Of a stretch of DNA of 64,000 nt, positions 36,443-45,583 are shown in pieces. Both the position numbers and the translations under genes were made by a program. Under the pieces are notes generated by a model, which saw nothing but the letters and a program-made list of their open reading frames with translations, searched no databases and was not told the origin of the DNA. Within the stretch, counting starts at the first letter, position 1, and each line of letters opens with the position of its first letter. The stretch comes from Thuidium tamariscinum (Eukaryota; Streptophyta; Bryopsida; Hypnales; Thuidiaceae). The stretch covers positions 13,324,053-13,388,052 of the forward strand of contig OX344750.2 in NCBI GenBank assembly GCA_947034885.2. Direction: 5' to 3'.

Positions 36443-37590
36443 CTTCAAATTTTTCACACATATTAAAAATATAGAGATTATTTCATGCCAAAAAATTCAT
36501 GGCCAAAAAAAAAAAAAATCCTTGGGAGGGTGTCAAAGTTGAAAGTAGTGAAATGTTTCTCACAACTACACGGGTTGGCAGGTTTTTAATTTTCTTTTTG
36601 TGTAAACATTTTGACCTTGAAATTTGGCATTCTTGTTATTAATTTACATGTGATGTTGTAAAACAAATTTCAAAGTAAAATATCAATTTTTGAGCTCTGA
36701 GTAGATTGGCAAAGTTGGCAAAGTTGAAATTGTTTTCACTATGGATCCAAAAATGCCATTTTGATTGGGACCCCCATTGTACATCATCTAAGTACAAATA
36801 CAATTTTGCTCTCAATACTTAATAGGTTTGTTCCCATTTGGCCTATCTCGAATGGGATTATAGTTTACCTTATCCTTGTTACATTTACTAATAAATACAA
36901 ATGTGAGTTTAATTAATAAGTACAAACTTATCATTATTGAATTGCCATCCAAACATCTTTTGTCACCTCTCCTAAAACCTAATTTTGAATGTCTAATTCC
37001 ATATATGAATTCGAAATTTTCTAAATTTCCTCATCTAATTATGGTAAATCATAATTTTTCATTGTTTGCTTGGATCAAGGTTATAAATTGAGGTCTAAAG
37101 CCGAAAACTTCCAATTTTGTTTTATTTCTTAAAAAATATGGACCATTTCCATTGATGCTCCAAATTTTTTCTCTTCTCATAAACATTCTTCTACTCATAC
37201 AAAAGCTTCCAATTTAGTGATATTTTCTTTTAGTTTTGGAGAAGGAATTGAATTAGTTGTTTCTTCAATATTCATGTCATATCCTCTCTAAATAGTGAAA
37301 TTAGATTGCTTTTACAATTAGGCTGCCTTATCCAAAGAAAATTACTTTATAAGCCATCAAAGAAATAAATGTTTCTATGAATACTTCCATCTACACCAAT
37401 AACTATTTCAATAACAATGTACACATATATAGAAGTTCAAGAGTTTCATCTACATCAATAACTAGTTCTAAAGTAGTGTGCATTCTTGTACAATAACAAA
37501 AAAAATTAATATAATGTGTAATGTCAAGAAAATAATGAAGGAAAACCTAATTTCACTATTTAGTGTATATACAAAATTTGGCTACAAATT
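36443..37590 (+). repeat. Duplicate of the 16.69-17.52 kb block plus spacer
   Basis: 36770-37590 parallels 16690-17520 in order. 36443-36769 is AT-rich with nothing recognised. Confidence 0.5.
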
Positions 37591-38386
37591 TTAACCCCTA
37601 AAAGATCGAGGCCTTTTCTCTACCAAAAAACAGTGAAAACTACCATTTCTATAGCAAAGATTAAAAAAAATTTAATCATTTTTTTTCACATCAAGCTTTA
37701 TGATCTTATAACTCACTAGTATAAAAAAGTGTGCACAAAGTTTCAGAATTTTTGACCTTACAGATTGCAAGATATTTGCATTTAAAGTGGAAAAAACAAG
37801 TTTTTCAATACATTGTAGGATAGGATTTTTTGACTTCGAACCTTTTTTAACTTAAATTTTTTGCAATAGAGAGTTTTGAGCTTTAAATGTTTCTACTAAA
37901 GAATAGAGTTGAAAATCTAGGAAAAGAAAAGAAATCCAAAAAACTTTAATTTTCATTCTTAAGAAAATTGTTAAGTAGAAGTAAGTTTATGATAGAAGGG
38001 AAATCTATAATATTGATATCTTCTAGATGGAATTAAAATTTACTAATCCTAAAGGTGTGATTGTTCTATCAAGTAAACTAAACAATGCCAAAAAAGAACT
38101 AAAAAATTTGAAAAATTTGAAAAATTGCATTCAAAAATGAATCCTACAACTTATTTTTTTCAAAGAAATGCTCTAACTACCCAAAAAACAAGAATATCCA
38201 TAACTTTCTCATAACAAATCCAAATGAAATGAATCAAATCTTTTTACATAGACAAAAATATAATCTATAAGAAAAAAAAATTTTTTAAAAATTTTAAATT
38301 TTTTTGGTGCTGCCCAAACTGCTTCCTCCCTCTTATTTTGACCTTATTTAGACATAACTTTTGTTCCTCGACACCGATTGTAAAAA

Positions 38387-38641
38387 CAATAGAAGGGATT
38401 TGAGGCCTCCAAAGGGCCGTTCCAGGGTTGTTTTCTGAAATTGTTCTTGTAACTGCTGGTCATTGTTAGGCCAACATTTACCAAAAAAAAAATTGGGGTC
38501 CTGAAAAATGAAAAAAAGCCCAAAAAATTTTAAGACGTGGCACTCTTCCGACCACATAGGATTTCTATTCACGTGGCAGAAACTACGTTCCCATAGTTTG
38601 GGAACCCACAATCTTCCAATGGCCTCAAAAATCCTCTAATG
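38387..38641. mobile_element. CACTA-like MITE, copy 5 (nested)
   Basis: It starts CAATAGAAGGGATTTGAGGC and ends GGCCTCAAAAATCCTCTAATG (read in parts). It is inserted in the TTAA element. The uninterrupted sequence can be read at about 18275-18300. Confidence 0.6.
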
Positions 38642-38774
38642 AAGTAATATCCCTATGAAGATATTCAATTTTTTATCTCCAAAAAAAATTTAAAAAAATC
38701 AGGACAAAATTTTAAGTAAAAAGGTACATGTTCAAAATCCCATTTGTCCCCCAAACAGCCCAAGGGGACAATGG

Positions 38775-39064
38775 CATGAGAAGAAATCTGAGGGCATTAC
38801 AAGGCCGTTTCGGGTTTGTTCCCGAAACGGCTCCCAATGCCGTTGACCGATGTCAGGCCGACTTTTATCGAAAAATAAATAAATAAATAAATAAATTTTG
38901 GATCCTGAAATATGAAAATAAGTCCCAAAAAAAACTTTGAATTTTTTAAATTTTATTACGTGGCAATGTCTCGACCACATAGGATTCGAGTTCACTGGAC
39001 AGAAACTGCGTTCTCGCAGTCTAAGAACCCGCAGTCTCCTAATGCCCTCAAATTTCATCTAATG
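38775..39064. mobile_element. CACTA-like MITE, copy 6 (nested)
   Basis: It starts CATGAGAAGAAATCTGAGGG and ends CCTCAAATTTCATCTAATG. The empty site at 18405-18420 (GACAATGGTCTTTTAGG) shows the insertion boundary. Internal CCGTTTCGGG and CCCGAAACGGC form a hairpin. Confidence 0.65.
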
Positions 39065-39376
39065 TCTTTTAGGGGTTAAAAGATAGCTATAAAATTGCTA
39101 CAATACTTTGATCCCCTAAAAATGAAATTTCCTTTATAAAAAATAGCCAACATCTTTTGACCGTACCCAAATAGTAAGAAATCATGCATAAAAAAATGCC
39201 ATTCAATTTCAACGTGGATTGTATGAGTCAATAAACCCAAATTACAAAGTAGACCTAACAAGCTAGATTTTCCCTAGGAAAAAATACTGAATTTTAAAAT
39301 TTTCCACACATGATAAAATATGAGAATTCTGAATTCATATTTGCAATCAAAGACCCCAAAATAGCCAAGAGAGGTT

Positions 39377-39593
39377 AACCCATTAAGGACCGTGGTTGAT
39401 TTAGGCGGCGGGCGTAGTTTTTGAACACAATTTTCAAAAAGTGCAATTTTTTGCCTTTTTAAAAGATGTAATTCTAAATCGGATTGAATAAATGAGTTCC
39501 ATGGGTTAAGTCCTTGAACCACACAAAAAATAAAAGTGATCCAACGGTTCATGTCTTTGTAATTACTCTTCAAACATTGATGTGTCATAAACA
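39377..39593 (+). mobile_element. Left part of the element that hosts the MULE
   Basis: It begins CCCATTAAGGACCGTGGTTG after TTAA. The matching inverted end CGGTCCTTAATGGGG lies at 55507-55521, beyond the MULE. With the MULE removed the host element is about 0.58 kb and non-coding. Confidence 0.55.
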
Positions 39594-39604
39594 CCCTTTG
39601 GCAC
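39594..39604. repeat. 11-bp target-site duplication, left
   Basis: CCCTTTGGCAC, repeated exactly at 55161-55171. MULEs typically duplicate 8-11 bp, so this fits. Confidence 0.85.
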
Positions 39605-39740
39605 AGGGTTGCTAGCGTGTGAGCCTGGGAGTGTGAGCCTGTGAGCCTGTAAGCCTGTGAGCAGGAACTTTTTTTTTCCAAAAAAGTGGATGAGGATCTG
39701 TAACCGTGGATTTACCTATGACCGTGGTTTTGAAAAATCT
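39605..39740 (+). repeat. Left terminal inverted repeat of the MULE
   Basis: Five GTGAGCCT-like units lie in the first 65 bp, then an A/T tract, then AACCGTGG and CCTATGACCGTGG. These mirror the right end at about 54960-55160. The repeated octamer is a plausible transposase-binding array. Confidence 0.75.
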
Positions 39741-39924
39741 ATACTGTTTTTGGATTGTTAGGGTTTAGGGTTAGAAATTCTTATCTAAAAATTTGGGGTT
39801 CATCAAAATAGCTTGTATTTCCAAATTTTGGATGAAAAAAATTGAGTAGCCTTAGGATCATATGTTTGTTTCCATTCTTCACCATTTATTTCTTGGAAGT
39901 ATACTGTATTTCGAGAAACATGAA

Positions 39925-40470
39925 ATATTGTATTCACTCACCCATTATTGAAGACGGAGACCTTATAAGAAGTGAATATTTATTTCATTCCCCATTTTTT
40001 TGGTCAGAGACATTGTAGGAAGTCAATATTGATTTCAGTCCCCATCTCGTATGGTAGAGACATTCTAGAAGGTGAATATTTTTTTCTTTCCCCATTTTTT
40101 TTGACGAAGATTTTCTACGAGGTGAATGTCTATTTCAATGCCCATTCTTTGGGATGGAAGCATGGAAGGAGGTAAATATATATTTCACTCCCAATTTTTT
40201 TTTCATGAAGACAATGTAGGAGGTTTATATTTATTTCACTCCCCATTTTTTTTAAAGATATTCCAAGAGGTGAATATTTCTTTGAGTTCACCTTTTTTGG
40301 ATGTAGATGTAGTATGAGGTTCTAGGGATTTGACTCCCCATTTTTTTTAATGAAGAGAATGTACGAGGTGATTAGCTATTTCACTCCCCATTAATTGCAT
40401 AGAGACTTTAAAGAAGGTTAATATTTATTTAAATCCCCATTTTGTTGGATGCTAACTTTGAAGGATATGA
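39925..40470 (+). repeat. Subterminal degenerate minisatellite, ~50-57 bp period
   Basis: About ten units built from GAGGTGAATATTTATTTCAC, then TCCCCATTTTTTT, then a variable GAAGACATTGTAG-like part. The CCCCAT words fall near 39990, 40042, 40097, 40141, 40243, 40345, 40386 and 40435. It lies between the left terminus and the 3' end of the methyltransferase gene. Confidence 0.65.
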
Positions 40471-40603
40471 ATATTATTTTTTTGATGCTAACTTTGAAGG
40501 ATATGAAAATCACTCAACATATAGCCATAAAGCACACAAATCCAATCATAATAAAAATCCAAACATACTGATTTGACTTATGAGATACGTCAATCTCATG
40601 AGT

Positions 40604-43600
40604 CTAATATGCAGTAGACTCCGCTGCATAGTCCCTATCACTAGAAGAGTCTGAAGTCTCTCTACCTTCCGATGCTGATCCATCTATGAATTCTAAGACA
40701 TTTAGAGCGTACGAAGGTTTACGGGATTTAGGTTTGGAAGTGCCAAACTCCGCAAACGCTGATGCTAGTTGCTCTGCATAGACTGGAAGATCGAATGGCT
40801 TCTCTGGGCTCAAAATGAGTCTTCGTCTCTTCTTTACTTGGTCCTGCGCGATCACTCCTTCGCTGCTGTAAATTCAATGGAAACATTGTTAGATGTATGA
40901 AACATAAATTAAATCAAGAATTTGAGAAAATTGAATTTAGGAAAAACTTACTTACTAGGTTTAGGGCGCCGAACAAATTTTCGAGGTACTATCACCATGG
41001 CCTCTTGGTCTTGTGATAACACAACTGTGGGCTCCTCCACACTTGGATCTGCGGTCACTGGAGAAGCAGACTTCTTCATTGGCAAGAGGACATGCTGGAA
41101 AATCCTCTTATCTTCCTCCAACGCTACAATATGCCTCCCGGTAGCACGGCAAGCAGTAATGGATGCACCTGCCAAAAACCATAATTTACATCATCTACAT
41201 AATGATCTTCTATAAAAATAATTTCATTGTGCACAAGTTGTAGAACAAGAATTCACCTGTAGAGGCAGTGCAGTCTACCACAATGTCCCCTTCATCTGTG
41301 GTGCCCTTTATGATGAATTGAATGAAGCGTGGGTCCTTCTCTCGAGCTCCTCACCACGCCATTCGATCCATGTCATTCACCAACATCGTGTCCTCTGTGG
41401 TGTAGTTCATGAGCAAGTCATCACGTCGAAGGCATACCTTTGCCTTCAGCATGGTCTGAGAGCGCCTGAATTCAAAGTTCGATTTCCCCTTGGCTCCCAG
41501 ATGTTTGACAAAAAGGGTGATGCCAAACTTCAATGTCTGCAGGCATAATCAAAACTCACATGAGATTAGAAAACAATAAAAAGCAACAAATTCAAATATA
41601 TTAAATTATTATAATGAAATGATAGAGTCTTACCGTTTGGTCGGGGTGAACTGCTGATGTAAGGTGCATCCGATTCATGCCCATCCAGTCCTTCTTCTTC
41701 TTGATGTTTGGATACTCCTGAAGAAGTCCTGCAATGGTTTCCAAGGAGTCCTGGCCCCAAGAATGAAACACTACAAGGCACCCATCGTCCTGCAAATGTT
41801 TGTGTGCAAAGTTGAAAGCCTGGAAAATTGTAAAGTAGTCCTTATCTGCGTTCCAATAAGGAATGTGCTTCGACCCCCCTATCTCTGGCACTGGCAAGTT
41901 CTCCTGGCAGTCAAAGATCATGAGATCAAATCCTGGCTGTCGATTGACGACCCCATCATACACCCTGGCCTTACCTACGACCATCTGCAAGAACATTTCT
42001 TCAATACATGAGTATTTCCAAGAACAAGTTCAGAAAATAAGCGCTTGTTAATCAAATAACAATCTCCATTGCTAAGAGAAAGAAGAAAATTACCTTTTGT
42101 AGAAAATCCATGACCTCTGTATAAGGGTTTGGTCCCCGGACTCCTTCGTTGTCCACCACCTCTGAAATTGAGACATCAAGAAGCAATTCCTCTGAGGTGA
42201 CATCATCATCATCTCCAAGAGCAATGACTTGTGTACCTTGTGTTATAACCTCCTCCGAGAAGTCTGGAAGTACAGACTTCCTCTTCAACCCACCTTGTGA
42301 TGCACCCTGCATCTGGGAGCCCTCATCCACTGCAGACGACGTTGGAATGCCACTTCCTTCTTCCTTCTTCTTTCCTTTACCTTTCTCCTTCTCCTTGTCC
42401 TTCTCCTCCTTCTCCTTCTCCGCCAATTTGGCCAAACGCTCCACCTCCTTCTTCTCCTTATGCTCCAAAGCCAGTTGAATCCGTGCTGCCTTCCTCCTGT
42501 CCATGGTCTCCCTCTTTGCAATAGCCCTCTTCCTCTCATTCTCACTAAGTCCTGGAAACTCGTCAACGTCCATGTTGATGGTACCTTGTCCTTCCAAAGA
42601 AGCCCGCAACTCTACCTCTGACGGATGCGTGTAGGAGATGGGGCAGTCAATGTACCATCCACCACCACTGAGATGTGAGGTAGTGAAGGTCTTGAGCTGA
42701 GTCGGAGTATACATGCAGTCTTTGGAGTTGCGGTCCAGAAAATTCTTCAAGAAGGTAGGTAGGTCCTCAGTCTTGATTGCTTCTTTACCTTCGAGCTCAT
42801 ATTTGAAGTACCTACAGTTTCAAGAGGATTCAATAAATACAAATGATAAAATTCAATCTCAACTACCAAATGATTTGACAACCTCTTTGAAAGGATACCA
42901 ACTACAAAGTATTTTTTCTAAATTCTCAATTTGAGATGGGAAATTTTAGTTTCAAAGTCTGCAAGGGACAAGAACTAGGGGGGTCCTTGAGCAACGTCCT
43001 TGAGGTAGCTCGGATCCGAGCTAAGTCTTGAAGGTAGGTGAAGGACCCCCCCAGTTTTTGATATCCTACATGATTTTTTGATTTTCACAAATTTTTTTTT
43101 GGGTGATCACATGCAAGAATGGACTTTTCATTCCTCATAATTCACTCTAAAATCGCAGTTTCACATGAAAAAAAATTAAACTTTGAGACTTCAAGTTTTG
43201 CAAGGAGCAAGAACTAGGGGGGTCCCTCATCATTCTCCTCAACATAGCTCGGATCCGAGCTATGTCGAGGAGGATGCTCAAGGACCCCCCTACTTTTTCA
43301 TTTCCTACTTCAATTCAAGATTTTTTTGAAATTTTTTTTGTGCCCCAATGCAAAGATTGACTTATAGGACATTCAATAACTATAATGTCAAACATGAGCT
43401 ATGATTTTTAGAGACTCACCGGAAAAGAACCCTTCTTACTGCCTGCTTTGATCCCTCAAAGGTGTTGAAGTTATCGCTTTTCTTGAAGTAGTTAGCTCCA
43501 TGAAGATGAGCTAGAAATCCTTGATCCCAGATCTTTGTTCTCCAACCTTCCAAATAGTCAAGGAGAGTCTCTGGTTTCTGTGGAACGTTCATATCTATAG

Positions 43601-45392
43601 GTATGTTGTCATGCCTCACAACACCCTCAAAAATATCCACCACTGCATCCTCAATCTGGATCAAAGAAAAAAAGAATTACAATTCACATGATTCAAAGTA
43701 CTATGCCTCATGATTAGAAAATTCAAATTATTATAAACATCAAATACAGAAATTGTTAAACTTGAAAACAAACTTCAAAGTAAGTTACTTACCCCAGCAT
43801 ACCAAACACAACGGTTTAGAAATGGTCCAAGTAGTAGCTCAGACACTGGCCTAGGTGGGAAACGCCTTGCATCACGTGAGGGAATAGAAGAGTTCCACCA
43901 CTGCAAGAATTTGATCTTGTGAGCTGCCGTTGTATTGCACGTTGCAACCATTTGGAGTTTCTCGAGAGTCATCTCGGGAACCTCATTTGTAGTCCAGTGT
44001 TTCTCAACCTGAAAAAAATGATGTGAGATTCACACTTCTAATTTTCAAGGTATAGACCATTTGCTTAATTTTTTGAAGTATGCAAAGTAGTTACCTCTTT
44101 CAAAAAGTCGGGCTCATTAGCCGGATTAGCAACGGCGGCCAATTTTGACATCTTCACATTGAGTTTTCCAGTCCTCTCATGTGCTGTAGATCTCATAGCG
44201 TGAGCAAGTCCCTCCGCAGTTTTCTTTTCCTCAGGCGTGATCTCGTTGTACTTTTGTACTGCAGCATCTGCGGCTTGAGAAATCTCTTGTTGCACATTTC
44301 CAAGGCCAATCAATGTGAACAAAAGCTTTAAGAACAAAACTGAATATACTAAAATGCATTGTATTGAAAGGAAGAATTATCACAATAATTTCATACTCGA
44401 AAAATGAAGGATGTGAAGACCTCAAGTGGCATAGAATACCACGTCTTCCTCAATTTATGTGCAGAACAGCGTTTAAGCTCAGATGGCCTCAACATTTCGT
44501 TGAAGCGCTCTATGGGTAAAAGCCCATACTTCTGAACCCTATAAAGGGTATGAACCAAATTGGTCTTCACGTGTGAGCCCTCTGTAGACCTGAAATTCAA
44601 CAAGGCTTTATAAGTATATGCATTTCATATTATATAAGCGAAGATGAAATAGTTTCAAAATTTTCTAAAAACATAAAACAAAACTTCAAAGACCAAATTC
44701 AAGTAAATAACTTACTTGTTAATGTCATGCATGACATGCATAGCTACCTCGATTTTGCCCTTTGTGTCCAACACAATTGAGTCCACTGCATAGTGCCAAG
44801 TTATGTCCTTGGAGTGCAGCCGGGAAATATGATTCATCCATGACAGCAGGCGGTGATTCCCGTCACACACAAAGAACTTCAAGTTCTTCAAGAAACTCAA
44901 TTCGGGAATAGACTGGATGTGGGCTTCAAAGATCTCATTCTTCTCTCTCCATAAAGGCCCCCATTTCTCTATCTCTTCCTCTGTGAATTTGGAGCTTTCT
45001 CCGGCTTCATTTGTGGTTGTGACATAGAAAATTGCTGCCCCGTCGAGGTAGTCCTTTGCAAATTTGTGTTCAAGCAATTCAAGATCGCAAGACAAAGTAG
45101 GTCTTACCATGGGCATCGCTACCATCCGGCACAAGGGAATTTGAAGCCGAAACAGATGATCAGGCTTCATCCTCAAGCCTGCAATGGTATTCACAGAGTC
45201 TACCTTGTGATATTGGCGGAGGTCATCCTCCAACAGGTCCTTGTCATCTTCATCCATGAATTCCTCCACCATGTCTTCACTTGTGACTCCTCTCCTCGCT
45301 TCACCACCAATGGGGGGTTGACTTGTAACATCCATGTTTTGGATTTCCATGATAGTTTCTTCTTGGGAAAGAACTACTGGAGACACTTCCAT
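40604..45392 (-). CDS. ParB-like domain + permuted SAM-dependent DNA methyltransferase, ten exons
   Basis: Exons on the minus strand: 45392-44716, 44589-44397, 44325-44095, 44008-43793, 43655-43420, 42811-42094, 41984-41634, 41536-41257, 41168-40952, 40865-40604. All junctions are GT-AG and the sum is 3,381 bp (1,126 residues plus stop). Residues ~70-225 look ParB-like, with FFVCDGNHRLLSW (DGNHR at 177-181) in place of the ParB GxRRxxA motif. A Lys/Glu-rich segment lies at ~595-665. Residues 776-786 (FDLMIFDCQEN) sit where motif IV belongs. Residues 957-968 (GDIVVDCTASTG) are motif I. This is the motif IV-before-I order of beta-class N4/N6-adenine/cytosine methyltransferases, often joined to ParB in phages and bacteria. 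DCQEN replaces the usual D/N/SPPY, so activity is uncertain. KKRRRL near the C-terminus suggests a nuclear protein. An in-frame TGA (41351-41353) interrupts clearly coding sequence. ATG 45392 directly follows an acceptor, so upstream exons may join in phase 0. Confidence 0.7.
42973..43057. repeat. GGGGGTCC-AGCTCGGATCCGAGCT palindrome, copy 1
   Basis: The outer arms AACTAGGGGGGTCCTT and AAGGACCCCCCCAGTTT enclose the 16-bp perfect palindrome AGCTCGGATCCGAGCT at 43007-43022. Confidence 0.8.
43212..43296. repeat. Palindrome, copy 2
   Basis: AACTAGGGGGGTCC and GGACCCCCCTACTTT arms. The centre extends to CTCAACATAGCTCGG and its inverse, making the strongest stem of the set. Confidence 0.8.
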
Positions 45393-45583
45393 CTGCAATA
45401 ATAAAACACCCATAAATGTATGACCACAAGCCTACCTTTATAACACAAAAATGCAAAGAAGAATTCAAGTTGAATTGAGAGATAAACTTTCAAAAGATAG
45501 AGTACATAAGTAAAACATTAATTTTGAAATATGTAAGGCTTTATAGTGCCATTTGAATATAAAACTTTTTGGAAAAACAGAAC

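Larger units (their letters stand above)
37591..39079. mobile_element. TTAA-flanked element interrupted by two MITEs
   Basis: The termini CCCCTAAAAGATCGAGG and TTTTAGGGG with TTAA at 37591-37594 and 39076-39079 frame a paralogue of 17522-18427. It is broken by CACTA-like MITEs at 38387-38641 and 38775-39064. Subtracting these gives ~945 bp, close to the 906 bp of its relative. Confidence 0.7.
42812..43419 (-). other. Long intron 5 of the methyltransferase gene with two palindromes
   Basis: At 608 bp it is the only long intron of this gene; the other eight are 71-137 bp. It contains the palindromes at 42973-43057 and 43212-43296. Confidence 0.7.

Noticed and set aside
41257-41350. A 60-bp intron removing the TGA in the methyltransferase
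   Set aside because: A GTGAGG donor exists at the TGA, but the removed segment reads as conserved protein leading into motif I and would be an unusually tiny intron.
41351-41353. TGA as a recoded selenocysteine or sense codon
   Set aside because: Other genes in the window use TGA as a normal stop (for example 6503-6505), and no SECIS-like structure was seen. Decay or a base error is simpler.
42149-42566. Plus- and minus-strand frames of 75-109 codons over the Lys/Glu-rich exon
   Set aside because: Shadows of the repetitive AAG/GAG codons of exon 42811-42094.
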